Below the pieces are notes generated by a model. It saw nothing but the letters and a program-made list of their open reading frames with translations, was not told the origin of the DNA and did no database searches. Shown in pieces: positions 15,097 to 22,582 of a stretch of DNA of 22,582 bases. Origin of the DNA: Lachnospiraceae bacterium (GTDB taxonomy: Bacteria; Bacillota; Clostridia; Lachnospirales; Lachnospiraceae). Where the stretch lies: contig VSNE01000005.1 in assembly GCA_009774155.1 (NCBI GenBank), forward strand, positions 1 through 22,582, given 5' to 3'. The position numbers and the translations under genes are program-made. Within the stretch, counting starts at the first letter, position 1, and every line of letters starts with the position of its first letter.

Positions 15097-16788
15097 TCAG
15101 CAGTAATCCAGCACCCGCGCCTGCAGATTCCTCTGTCCCCGGAACTCATTGATTTCCGGATAATACAGAATATGCATAAGCGGCTTTTTCTGCAAATCCG
15201 CCAGCGCTTCGTTCATACGGCTGTGAAAATAAATTCCTTCCAGGACTGTCCCGCTCTCGTCCTGCATTTTTAAGCGCAGAACATTCTGATTCCTGCCCAG
15301 TACCCGGGAACCGAGAATCCGTACATTGCGGGCTGCAAAGATCGGTTTTGTATTCCCTTTTCCGAAAGGCTCCAAAAGCTCCAGCTCCTCTGCCAGAGCT
15401 TTGGAAACACAGGAAAAAGGAAGCGTCATATCAATACGGATAACCTCTGTAAGCTCTTCCTGCGTAAGGGAGCACAGCTCATTCAGCCTGCTTCTGAAAA
15501 TCTCCACATTTTCTTCTTCAAGAGAAAGCCCTGCCGCCATAGGGTGTCCGCCGTATTTTATATACAGCTCCTTGCATCTGCTCATCTCCTCGAACATGGA
15601 ATAAGCCTCTATGGAACGGCCGGAGCCCTTCACCGCACCCTCTGCCCTTGTAAGCACAAACACCGGTTTATAATAGCGTTCCCGGACGCGCCCCGCAATA
15701 ATTCCCGCCAGGCTTTCATGGCAGTCCGGCAGATAAACAACCAGCACCCGGTCATTTTTCAGGGAGCTGCCTTCAATCTGTTCAATTGCAGCCTCCACGC
15801 CCTTTTCCGTTAAAGCCTTTCTGTTATCATTCAGTTCCTTCATCTCCTTTGCACGCTTCATCGCCAGCACAGGATTTTCCGTATTTAAAAGCTCTAAAGC
15901 CTTCTTTGCCGTATCCAGCCGGCCGCTGGCGTTGATGCACGGCCCCAGCACAAAGCCGATATGAAATGCCGACAGATTCTCTCTGGCGATCTCGTTTACC
16001 TCTATCAGCGCCGACATTCCCGGATGGCAGGTGCTTTTCAGTCTTTTTAAGCCTTCCTTCACCAGAATCCGGTTCTCCCCGGTCAGATCCATCACATCCC
16101 CGACTGTCGCAAAGGCGGCAAACATCAGAAGATCCCCGTAAATTTTCTCCTCCGGATAGCCTATGACATCCCACAGCCTCTGCACCAGCTTCCATGCCAC
16201 GGCAGCGCCGCAGAGATTTTTAAACGGATACGGGCAGTCCGGCTGTCTTGGATTTACAATCACATCTGCCGGAGGAAGAAGCTCCTGCAGCTCGTGATGA
16301 TCCGTTACAATCACAGTCATCCCCATTTTCTTGGCATAAGCAATCTCTGCCGGAGCCGCAATCCCGTTATCACAGGTTACAATCGTGTCAATTCCCGCAT
16401 CCAGCGCCCGGCGGATCAGCTCCTGGTTCAGCCCGTAGCCATCCTTCTTCCTGTCCGGGATATCTGTATCCACCCTGGCTCCCGCCGCCTCCAGCCCTTT
16501 TAAAAGTATGTACGCGGCACAAACGCCGTCAATATCATAATCTCCGATAATCCGTATGGCTGCGCTGTCCTTGATCTTCTCCAGAAGAAGCGCCGCCGCC
16601 TCCGGGATGCCCTTCATCATAGAAGCCGGATGCAGATCCTCAAGGCCCCCGTACAAATATTCCTGTATCTTCTCTTCACCGGTAATGTCCTTGTTCCGAA
16701 TCAGACGCGCCGTAAAGGGGGTAATGTGAAATTTACCGCCGATTGACTGAAAATCTGCGCCTTTACGGATTTCCACCCATTTTGCCAT
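15097..16788 (-). CDS. recJ: Single-stranded-DNA-specific exonuclease RecJ
   Basis: This 563-residue DHH-family 5'-3' exonuclease works in recombination and mismatch repair. It shows motif I GDYDIDG (82-88), TCDNGI (138-143), VTDHHE (162-167, DHH), NPR (179-181) and the DHHA1 motif GGHPMAAGL (downstream). The length fits the family. The ATG at 16788 follows GGAGG at four to five bases and begins MAKWVEIRKG. A possible in-frame extension to 16971 overlaps secDF and the hairpin region and is rejected. It lies 95 bp after secDF with a long hairpin in between, and 94 bp before apt, which has its own promoter. Confidence 0.95.
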   Translation of the reverse strand: MAKWVEIRKGADFQSIGGKFHITPFTARLIRNKDITGEEKIQEYLYGGLEDLHPASMMKGIPEAAALLLEKIKDSAAIRIIGDYDIDGVCAAYILLKGLEAAGARVDTDIPDRKKDGYGLNQELIRRALDAGIDTIVTCDNGIAAPAEIAYAKKMGMTVIVTDHHELQELLPPADVIVNPRQPDCPYPFKNLCGAAVAWKLVQRLWDVIGYPEEKIYGDLLMFAAFATVGDVMDLTGENRILVKEGLKRLKSTCHPGMSALIEVNEIARENLSAFHIGFVLGPCINASGRLDTAKKALELLNTENPVLAMKRAKEMKELNDNRKALTEKGVEAAIEQIEGSSLKNDRVLVVYLPDCHESLAGIIAGRVRERYYKPVFVLTRAEGAVKGSGRSIEAYSMFEEMSRCKELYIKYGGHPMAAGLSLEEENVEIFRSRLNELCSLTQEELTEVIRIDMTLPFSCVSKALAEELELLEPFGKGNTKPIFAARNVRILGSRVLGRNQNVLRLKMQDESGTVLEGIYFHSRMNEALADLQKKPLMHILYYPEINEFRGQRNLQARVLDYC

Positions 16789-16807
16789 ATATCCTCCGAT
16801 CGCATGT

Positions 16808-16874
16808 AAAAAGGGCGCTGTACGGCAAAGCATCCACGAGGGGTTCCCCATGGGCGCTTTATCGCACGGCACCC
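16808..16874 (-). terminator. Long imperfect hairpin with T-run between secDF and recJ
   Basis: Two 23-nt arms (16852-16874 and 16813-16835) are inverted copies of one another. In the minus-strand RNA 20 of 23 positions pair, four of them G-U. The loop is 16 nt and contains GGGGAACCCC. Five T follow (16812-16808). It begins 10 bp after the secDF stop and ends 20 bp before the recJ ATG. It may be a partial terminator or attenuator; the recJ ribosome binding site lies just beyond it. Confidence 0.6.
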
Positions 16875-16883
16875 TTACCGTCA

Positions 16884-19037
16884 CTAACTCTCTTTCTTTG
16901 TCTTTACCATCTTTGTTTTCATCAGATACCACAAAGCTCCGGTGATGCATACAGAGGAATAGGCTCCGCATACAATTCCTACCATCAGAGGCAGTGCAAA
17001 CTCTTTAATAGAAGCAACTCCCAGCACATAGAGCACTGCAACCATAATAAAGGTGGTCAAAGATGTATAGATACTTCTGGTCAATGTCTGGGTAATACTT
17101 CCATTGACAATATTGTCCAGCGTATCCTTTCTTTTCATATCTGCCAGATTTTCCCGGATACGGTCAAAGATAACAATCGTCGCATTGATAGAATAACCCA
17201 CAATCGTCAGCATACATGCAATAAATGTATTTCCTACCGAGACCCTTGCCGCCGCATAAAATGCCAGCACCACCAGCACATCATGGAGAAGCGCCGCAAC
17301 CGCGCTTGTGGCAAAACGAATGTCCTTAAACCGCACCCATATATAGAGCAGCATACAAATGGTCGCAATGATCACAGAAATAACCGCATCGTTTTTTACT
17401 TCCCTGCTGATTGCTCCGCTGATATTTTCCGCAGTGATCGTTCCTTTATCCACACCGAAGGTTTCCTCCAGCTTTGCGTTCAGAGCCTCGCGGCCTGCCA
17501 GATCCAATTCCTTTGTCTTAATAATAACCTGATTCGTACCTGCTACCTTCTGAGTCTGAATATCATTGTCTCCCACCACGTCTGCCACAACCGGAATCAC
17601 CTCTGCATCAATTCTTTCGATGCTCATATCTTCCTTAAATTCGACCGTAGTGGACGTGCCTCCCTGAAATTCCAGGCTGTATGCCAGAGCCCCTTTTCCG
17701 GCTCCCGCATTTACTCCCATCAGGATAAGGCCGCCCGCAATAATAACCAGGGAAACGGCAAAGCAGACGGTTTTCTTTCCGAGGAAATTGATCTGGCCGC
17801 GCTCCTTTACCATGCCGTACCATTTCACATCCTGCAGGCCCAGCGCATAAAATGCATTCAGCACCAGCTTAGTCACTACCAGAGCCGTAAACATCGAAAC
17901 CACAATACCAAGAGCAAGTGTCTGAGCAAAGCCTTTCACACTTCCGGAGCCTTTTATTCCAAGCACCAGCGCGGCAATCAGCGTTGTGATATTACCGTCC
18001 ACAATGGCGGACAATGCCTTCTGGAAGCCAATCTTCATAGAAGATTTTACCGTCTTGCCCGTAGCCAGTTCTTCACGGATACGCGCAAAAATAATAACAT
18101 TCGCATCCACTGCCATACCAATAGAAAGAATGATACCTGCAATACCGGGTAAAGTCAGCGTCATCTGGAATCCATTCAGAAGGCACAGAACCAGACCTAC
18201 ATAGGAGGTCAGCGCAATGCCCGCCGCCAGGCCCATAACCCGGTATGCCGCAGCCATAAACAGTACGACGATTCCAAAGCCGATTGCTCCTGCCTTTAAG
18301 CTGGTGGCGATGGCCTCCTGTCCAAGCTTGGCGCCTACCACATTAGAGCGCAGTTCCTGCAGCTCCAGAGAAAGAGACCCGATACGGATAGTGGAAGCAA
18401 GCTGCTCCGCCTCTTCATAGGTAAAGTTTCCGGAAATCTGGGCCTGTCCGCCTCCGATAGCCTCGTTAACGGTCGGATCGCTGATAACCTCTCCGTCATA
18501 TACGATAGCAATCTTATTTCCGATATTTGCCGCGGTGGCGGCAGCGAATTTAGTCGCGCCGTCATTGGTCAGAGTAAGCTCAACCACATATTCTCTGTTG
18601 TTCATACTGTCCGTCATGGAGCCTGCTCTTGCATCTGCCACATCCTCGCCGTTCAGAACAACGGCTCCGTCCATAGTCTGAAACTCAAGGGAACCCGGCT
18701 TGCCCAGCTCAGTCAGAATACTGTTTGCGTCACTGACGCCCGGTATCTCAATGTTAATACGGTCGGAACCCTCCTGATAAACCTCAGCCTCCGTGCTGTA
18801 GCCTTCCACACGTTTCTGCAGCTTGTAAATAGTATCCGCCATATCCTCCGCGCTGGGAGCTTCATCGCCCACTGCCTGATAGGTGATGCTGACGCCGCCT
18901 GCCAGATCCAGTCCAAGCTTAATGTCCTTCGCCGCTCCGGCTCCGTCCGTCCCCCAGCCAACTGCCGCGGTAAACAGCAGAAGCCCGGTCAGCGCCAGGG
19001 TCAGAAGCAGCGTAACGGCTGCTTTATTCTTCTTCAT
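16884..19037 (-). CDS. secDF: Fused protein translocase subunit SecDF
   Basis: This 717-residue protein fuses SecD and SecF, auxiliary subunits that use the proton gradient to help pull exported proteins through SecYEG. The SecD half has an N-terminal helix, LGLDLAGG (41-48), a long extracytoplasmic domain and GMAVDANVIIFARIREEL. The SecF half starts after about residue 410 and contains LEFQGGTS and GYSINATIVIFDRIREN. About twelve hydrophobic helices are expected. The ATG at 19037 overlaps the scfB stop by 14 bp, so it is co-transcribed with scfA and scfB. Family hallmarks are slightly varied (EFQGG and INAT where SecF usually has DFxGG and a polar Asn/Asp pair). SecF function is nonetheless likely. 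Confidence 0.95.
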   Translation of the reverse strand: MKKNKAAVTLLLTLALTGLLLFTAAVGWGTDGAGAAKDIKLGLDLAGGVSITYQAVGDEAPSAEDMADTIYKLQKRVEGYSTEAEVYQEGSDRINIEIPGVSDANSILTELGKPGSLEFQTMDGAVVLNGEDVADARAGSMTDSMNNREYVVELTLTNDGATKFAAATAANIGNKIAIVYDGEVISDPTVNEAIGGGQAQISGNFTYEEAEQLASTIRIGSLSLELQELRSNVVGAKLGQEAIATSLKAGAIGFGIVVLFMAAAYRVMGLAAGIALTSYVGLVLCLLNGFQMTLTLPGIAGIILSIGMAVDANVIIFARIREELATGKTVKSSMKIGFQKALSAIVDGNITTLIAALVLGIKGSGSVKGFAQTLALGIVVSMFTALVVTKLVLNAFYALGLQDVKWYGMVKERGQINFLGKKTVCFAVSLVIIAGGLILMGVNAGAGKGALAYSLEFQGGTSTTVEFKEDMSIERIDAEVIPVVADVVGDNDIQTQKVAGTNQVIIKTKELDLAGREALNAKLEETFGVDKGTITAENISGAISREVKNDAVISVIIATICMLLYIWVRFKDIRFATSAVAALLHDVLVVLAFYAAARVSVGNTFIACMLTIVGYSINATIVIFDRIRENLADMKRKDTLDNIVNGSITQTLTRSIYTSLTTFIMVAVLYVLGVASIKEFALPLMVGIVCGAYSSVCITGALWYLMKTKMVKTKKES

Positions 19038-20409
19038 CCTTTTCTACCTCTTCTTTCTCTGCCGCGGCGGCTTTTATCATAATCGCGCACTCCACACGCT
19101 TGCGCTCCAGCTCACAGCTTATATCATAGGTTTCATTGACAGAGCCGTGAAACTTGTATGCGTTCGCCGCGCATCCGCCGCTGCAGTAGAACTTTGCAAA
19201 ACAATTTCTGCATTTTTCCTTGGAATATACATTGCAGTTTTTAAATTCCTCCCGGATATCCGCTTTTGTGATTCCCTTGTCCACATCGCCCATCAGATAC
19301 TTCTCTTCCCCGACGAACTGATGACACGGATACAAATCGCCCCATGGAGTAACCGCCAGATATTCGGTTCCCGAACCGCATCCCGACAGCCGCTTTGCCA
19401 CACATGGGCCGCCTGTCAGATCCAGCATAAAGTGAAAGAAATTAAAAGCCTTATCCGTATGGCAGCGGCGCGCCATCTCTGCCGCCAGCTTATCATACTC
19501 CGCAAACACCTCCGGCAGATCCTCCGCCCTGAGCGCATACTCCTCTTCTTCCGTTCCCACAACCGGCTCCACTGATATCTGTTTAAAGCCAAGCTCCGCC
19601 AGATGCAGGACATCCTTTGAAAAATCCTTGTTATTTCTCGTAAAGGTTCCTCTTACGTAGTATTTCTCCTGATTCCGGCTCTCTGCCAGCTTCCGGAATT
19701 TAGGAAGGATAAGGTCATAGCTGCCGGTTCCGTTCCTGAACGGACGCATATGGTCATGAACCTCTTTTCTTCCGTCAATGCTGAGTACCACATTATCCAT
19801 TTCCCGGTTGACAAATTCCTGGACTTCCTCATTCAGCAAAACTCCGTTGGTCGTCAGTGTAAAACGGAAATTTTTATTGTGGATTTTCTCCTGTTCCCTT
19901 CCGTAAGCCACCAGATCTTTTACCACCTGCCAGTTCATAAGCGGTTCCCCGCCGAAAAAATCCACCTCCAGGTTCCTTCTGCTCCCGGAACTGGCAATCA
20001 GGAAATCCAGCGCTTTTCTGCCCACCTCATAACTCATCAGAGCACGGCGGCCATGATACTCGCCTTCCTCCGCAAAGCAGTAGCGGCAGGCCAGGTTGCA
20101 GTCATGTGCAATATGCAGGCAGAGCGCCTTCACCACCGGCTTTTTTGCATCCGCAATCTCCTGAATATAATCTTCATAAATATCCTCGGTATACAGCTTC
20201 CCGGCCTCAATCAGTTCATCCAGATCCTCCGCCGCTTCCCGGATCTCTTCTTCCTGATACTTGTCCGATAAAAGCTTTACGGTCTCCTCCAGTCCCTTTT
20301 CCTTATAATAAGGAACCATGTCATAGATCAGAGCATCCACCACATGAACGGAGCCGCTGTTCACATCCAGAACAATATTATAACCATTATTTTTGTACTG
20401 GTGAACCAT
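19024..20409 (-). CDS. scfB: SCIFF peptide maturase (radical SAM/SPASM)
   Basis: This 461-residue radical SAM enzyme has an N-terminal peptide-recognition domain of about 90 residues (PqqD-like RRE), the 4Fe-4S motif CNLACRYC (Cys104, Cys108, Cys111), the FFGGEP motif, and a C-terminal SPASM Cys cluster (CGSGTEY, PCHQF, KCRNCFAKFYCSGGC). It forms thioether (Cys-Thr type) cross-links in the SCIFF peptide encoded just upstream, as shown for clostridial homologues. The ATG at 20409 is preceded by AAAGGGG. It lies 82 bp after scfA, separated by a strong hairpin, and overlaps secDF by 14 bp. Confidence 0.95.
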   Translation of the reverse strand: MVHQYKNNGYNIVLDVNSGSVHVVDALIYDMVPYYKEKGLEETVKLLSDKYQEEEIREAAEDLDELIEAGKLYTEDIYEDYIQEIADAKKPVVKALCLHIAHDCNLACRYCFAEEGEYHGRRALMSYEVGRKALDFLIASSGSRRNLEVDFFGGEPLMNWQVVKDLVAYGREQEKIHNKNFRFTLTTNGVLLNEEVQEFVNREMDNVVLSIDGRKEVHDHMRPFRNGTGSYDLILPKFRKLAESRNQEKYYVRGTFTRNNKDFSKDVLHLAELGFKQISVEPVVGTEEEEYALRAEDLPEVFAEYDKLAAEMARRCHTDKAFNFFHFMLDLTGGPCVAKRLSGCGSGTEYLAVTPWGDLYPCHQFVGEEKYLMGDVDKGITKADIREEFKNCNVYSKEKCRNCFAKFYCSGGCAANAYKFHGSVNETYDISCELERKRVECAIMIKAAAAEKEEVEKDEEE

Positions 20410-20439
20410 ATCAGTTCCCCTTTCTGATTAGTAACATCA

Positions 20440-20471
20440 GAATAAGCAGCGACGCAGGCCGCTGCTTATTC
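20440..20471 (-). repeat. Hairpin between scfA and scfB
   Basis: A perfect 12-bp inverted repeat (GAATAAGCAGCG at 20440-20451; CGCTGCTTATTC at 20460-20471) has an 8-nt loop. No T-run follows on the minus strand, so it is more likely an RNA stability or processing element than a terminator. A smaller TCTGAT/ATCAGA inverted repeat (20423-20441) overlaps it and abuts the scfB ribosome binding site. Confidence 0.7.
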
Positions 20472-20491
20472 TTAAACCCTATAGCCTAATC

Positions 20492-20635
20492 CTATCTGTT
20501 GTTCTCACAGCTTTGATTTCCCACAGTGCAGGAAGTCTTGCATGCAGACTGGCAGGAAGTCTGGCACTCGCCGCATCCGCCTTTTTTCATAGTATGCTGT
20601 AAAGTCTGAGTATTTAAAGTCTTAATGTGTTTCAT
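20492..20635 (-). CDS. scfA: SCIFF ribosomal peptide precursor (six cysteines)
   Basis: This 47-residue peptide starts MKHIKTLN and has six Cys (positions 21, 24, 28, 32, 36 and 43) in the last 27 residues: CGECQTSCQSACKTSC, then a spacer to the sixth Cys. This fits the SCIFF family (six cysteines in about forty-five residues), a nearly universal clostridial RiPP precursor of unknown biological role. The ATG at 20635 follows AGGAGG at 9 bases. The stop at 20492 lies 82 bp before scfB, which encodes the maturase. The promoter is about 45 bp upstream. Confidence 0.95.
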   Translation of the reverse strand: MKHIKTLNTQTLQHTMKKGGCGECQTSCQSACKTSCTVGNQSCENNR

Positions 20636-20678
20636 CTGAAGTTTCCTCCTGTTTTTACTTTTTTACGCGATTGGTGAT

Positions 20679-20707
20679 AGTATAACATAGGCGCAGGAAA
20701 ATGAAAA
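20679..20707 (-). promoter_or_regulatory. Promoter of scfA
   Basis: On the minus strand, -35 TTTTCA (20707-20702) lies 17 bp before -10 TATACT (20684-20679), which is preceded by TGT (extended -10). It is 44 bp from the scfA ATG and lies in the gap after the membrane-protein gene, so scfA can be transcribed on its own. Confidence 0.7.
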
Positions 20708-20747
20708 GAGTTTTTTGCTTGAGTTTCCGCACTTTTTGTCACCAATT

Positions 20748-21128
20748 CTACGACAGCATACCGCCCAGCATTCCTCCGCCCATACAGAGGAGAAAGGAAG
20801 TAACAAACCCGGAGGAGCTTCCCTGCAGCTCCCGGTTCACCGCCAGGGACACCAGCGTCATAATCAGAAAATACAAAACTCCCAGCAGCACGCCCCACAG
20901 AAACTGTCTGCTCTTCATCATCTTTCCTGCCAGAAAGCCCCCCACAAAGCAGGATAGAATATAGGTCAGTATAATTCCAATCTGTATCTTACCTTCATCC
21001 ATCCGGAACTTGTATAGCAGCCCCGCAAGGAAAAGCAAAAAAAGTCCGGTCACCACATAGGAAGCAAGCAGCGCTTTCATCACACGGAGCATGGCGGCTG
21101 AATACGCATTGACATTCGGCTGTTTCAT
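20748..21128 (-). CDS. TIGR04086-like small membrane protein
   Basis: This 126-residue protein has four predicted membrane helices, starting near residues 20, 48, 75 and 106, with a glycine-rich last helix (GGGMLGGML). It resembles the TIGR04086 family, small clostridial membrane proteins that are often found beside SCIFF genes, as here. No catalytic motif is visible and no function is known. The ATG at 21128 is chosen because GGGAG lies 7 bases upstream. An in-frame extension to 21179 would add 17 mostly charged residues. It is divergent from the HlyC/CorC gene. Confidence 0.8.
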   Translation of the reverse strand: MKQPNVNAYSAAMLRVMKALLASYVVTGLFLLFLAGLLYKFRMDEGKIQIGIILTYILSCFVGGFLAGKMMKSRQFLWGVLLGVLYFLIMTLVSLAVNRELQGSSSGFVTSFLLCMGGGMLGGMLS

Positions 21129-21178
21129 AGCAATTCTCCCTTCGTACTTCTGCTTACATCTTATGCGCCCCTTTTTCA

Positions 21179-21208
21179 ATTATGCCCGGGTATTGCATTT
21201 TCTTCCAA
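21179..21208 (-). promoter_or_regulatory. Possible promoter of the TIGR04086-like gene
   Basis: On the minus strand, TTGGAA (21208-21203) lies 18 bp before CATAAT (21184-21179). The spacing is acceptable and it lies about 50 bp upstream of the ATG. The match is moderate and unconfirmed. Confidence 0.4.
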
Positions 21209-21214
21209 AATATC

Positions 21215-21237
21215 GTATAGTAAACTCTGACTATACT
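21215..21237 (+). promoter_or_regulatory. Possible -10 with overlapping inverted repeat upstream of the HlyC/CorC gene
   Basis: TATACT (21232-21237) could serve as -10 for the plus-strand gene, but no good -35 is visible. It overlaps the second arm of a 7-bp inverted repeat, GTATAGT (21215-21221) and ACTATAC (21230-21236), with an 8-nt spacer. The repeat could be an operator; the regulator is unknown. Confidence 0.4.
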
Positions 21238-21266
21238 TACAACATTTTTAAAAGGAGTGAACTACG

Positions 21267-22580
21267 TTGGATTCGAGTGACGCCATACAGGTGCTGATTT
21301 TAATGGCCCTGATTGGTCTCTCCGCATTTTTTTCCTCTGCGGAGACCGCACTGGTAACTGTTAACAAAATCCGAATAAGAAATTTAATCGAAGAAGGAAG
21401 CCGCCGTGCAGTCATCCTTTCCAAGGTCATTGAGGATCAGGGAAAAATGCTGAGCGCTATATTGATTGGAAATAACATTGTAAATATTTCCGCTTCTTCT
21501 CTGGCTACCATTATGGTCACCAGATGGCTTGCAGGTACCGGGCTTGCAGCCGTCGCCGCCGGCATTTCCACCGGCGCGCTGACATTAATTGTTCTGGTGT
21601 TCGGTGAAATTACGCCGAAGACCTGCGCCACCATTCATTCGGAGAAGATCGCGCTGGCTTATGCGCGCATCATCTATACCTGGATGTTCATAGCAACTCC
21701 TCTGATTTTTATTATGAACAATCTCTCCATGGGAATTCTTTTTCTTATGCGGGTAGATCCGAATGACAAATCCGACTCCTACACGGAGGAAGAAATCCGC
21801 ACCATCGTGGACGTGAGCCACGAGGACGGAGTGATTGAACCGGGGGAACGCGAGATGATTAATAATGTGTTTGACTTCGGCGATGCCAATGCCAAAGACA
21901 TTATGGTTCCGAAGGTGGACATGAGCTTTCTGAATATGAATGCCACTTATAACGACATGATGGAGCTTTATAAAGAAAACAAATACACCCGTTACCCGGT
22001 GTATGAGGAGACAACAGACAATGTCATCGGCATGATTAATGTCAAGGATCTGCTGATTTATGAGGATAAGGAGCATTTTGACGCCCGTAATATTTTAAGA
22101 AGCGTGCTTTACACCCACGAACACAAGAAAACCTCGGATCTGCTGCTGGAGATGAAGAAAAGCTCCACCAACCTTGCCATTGTACTGGACGAGTACGGAG
22201 TCACATCCGGCATGGTTACGATAGAGGATTTGCTTGAAGAAATCGTAGGGGATATCCGGGATGAATATGACGAGGATGAAGAACGCCTGGTACGCCAGCT
22301 CTCCGACAGAGAATATATGGTTGCCGGCGCCATGAGCCTGGATGATTTGAACAATTACCTGAAGCTGGATGAACAGAATCTTCGCCTGGAGTCTGAGGAT
22401 TATGATTCCATAGGCGGAATTATCATCGGGCTTCTGGATCATCTTCCCGGGGTAGGCGAGGAGGTCACGACGGAAAACGGCATCCGTCTTGTTGTGGATT
22501 CTGTTGAAAAGAACCGTATCAGTGAGGTGCATCTCTATCTGCCGGAACCGCCCAGGGAGGAGACTGAGGAAGAAGATTAA
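21267..22580 (+). CDS. HlyC/CorC family protein (DUF21-CBS-CorC)
   Basis: This complete 437-residue protein starts with TTG, with AAAGGAG nine bases upstream; no ATG gives a better start. An N-terminal DUF21/CNNM-type membrane domain (about 1-190, with SSAETALVTVNKIR and EITPKT) precedes two CBS domains (about 205-330, with DIMVPKVDM and TRYPVYEETTDNVIGMINVKDLL), and a C-terminal CorC/HlyC domain (about 345-425). The family is associated with magnesium or other divalent-cation homeostasis; the haemolysin name is historical. CBS domains suggest nucleotide sensing. The gene is transcribed away from the TIGR04086-like gene. Confidence 0.93.
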   Translation: MDSSDAIQVLILMALIGLSAFFSSAETALVTVNKIRIRNLIEEGSRRAVILSKVIEDQGKMLSAILIGNNIVNISASSLATIMVTRWLAGTGLAAVAAGISTGALTLIVLVFGEITPKTCATIHSEKIALAYARIIYTWMFIATPLIFIMNNLSMGILFLMRVDPNDKSDSYTEEEIRTIVDVSHEDGVIEPGEREMINNVFDFGDANAKDIMVPKVDMSFLNMNATYNDMMELYKENKYTRYPVYEETTDNVIGMINVKDLLIYEDKEHFDARNILRSVLYTHEHKKTSDLLLEMKKSSTNLAIVLDEYGVTSGMVTIEDLLEEIVGDIRDEYDEDEERLVRQLSDREYMVAGAMSLDDLNNYLKLDEQNLRLESEDYDSIGGIIIGLLDHLPGVGEEVTTENGIRLVVDSVEKNRISEVHLYLPEPPREETEEED

Positions 22581-22582
22581 TC

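Noticed and set aside
16743..18152. 469-codon open frame on the plus strand, opposite secDF and the recJ start
   Set aside because: Antisense to a clearly recognisable SecDF; the translation is low-complexity His/Asn/Arg-rich with no domain and no good ribosome binding site.
20670..20746. Inverted repeat ATTGGTGA...TCACCAAT flanking the scfA promoter
   Set aside because: The 8-bp arms are about 60 bp apart and may be chance; no second copy or known operator was recognised.
21585..22076. 163-codon minus-strand frame opposite the HlyC/CorC gene
   Set aside because: Antisense to a complete DUF21-CBS gene with conserved motifs; no ribosome binding site or domain.

Overview
The window looks like a chromosomal segment of a clostridial gut-type bacterium, most likely Lachnospiraceae. 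The evidence is a SCIFF peptide gene with its radical SAM maturase, a fused SecDF, the order scfA-scfB-secDF-recJ-apt-rel-MBL-hemZ-hisS-aspS (a layout I recall as conserved in Clostridia), AGGAGG-type ribosome binding sites and moderate GC. No phage, insertion sequence, CRISPR array, rRNA or tRNA gene was seen, and no gap exceeds 300 bases. The genus is not determined.

Layout, left to right. (1) Positions 1-503, plus strand: the 3' end of a LUD-domain (lactate-utilization-like) gene, closed by a hairpin terminator at about 518-557. (2) 559-4398, minus strand: a three-gene operon encoding an ABC ATPase, a secreted and membrane-anchored Ig/CARDB-like protein, and a MacB/FtsX-type permease, with a promoter near 4467-4495. 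(3) 4644-6631, minus: two overlapping genes, an ATP-dependent RNA ligase and an HD-phosphoesterase/polynucleotide-kinase fusion, followed by a terminator at 4593-4621. They look like a complete RNA repair (end-healing plus sealing) cassette and lie directly downstream of aspS. (4) 6709-11341, minus: aspS, hisS and hemZ. (5) 11396-15084, minus: apt-rel-MBL hydrolase, with its own promoter (15056-15084) and terminator (11396-11426). (6) 15097-20635, minus: scfA, scfB, secDF and recJ. scfA (47 codons) has a good promoter, a 12-bp hairpin separates scfA from scfB, and a long imperfect hairpin followed by five T separates secDF from recJ. (7) 20748-21128, minus: a TIGR04086-like membrane protein. 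It is divergent from (8) 21267-22580, plus: a HlyC/CorC-type DUF21-CBS protein with a TTG start.

Most of the window is housekeeping: translation, stringent response, purine salvage, DNA repair and protein export. The most interesting part is the RNA ligase/HD-kinase pair. Both proteins keep their catalytic motifs, and the context (after hisS-aspS) suggests tRNA or other RNA break repair. Second-tier items are the HisRS with an atypical motif 2 region and a short C-terminal domain, the hairpins in the scf-sec-recJ operon, and the unassigned ABC/Ig-domain system.
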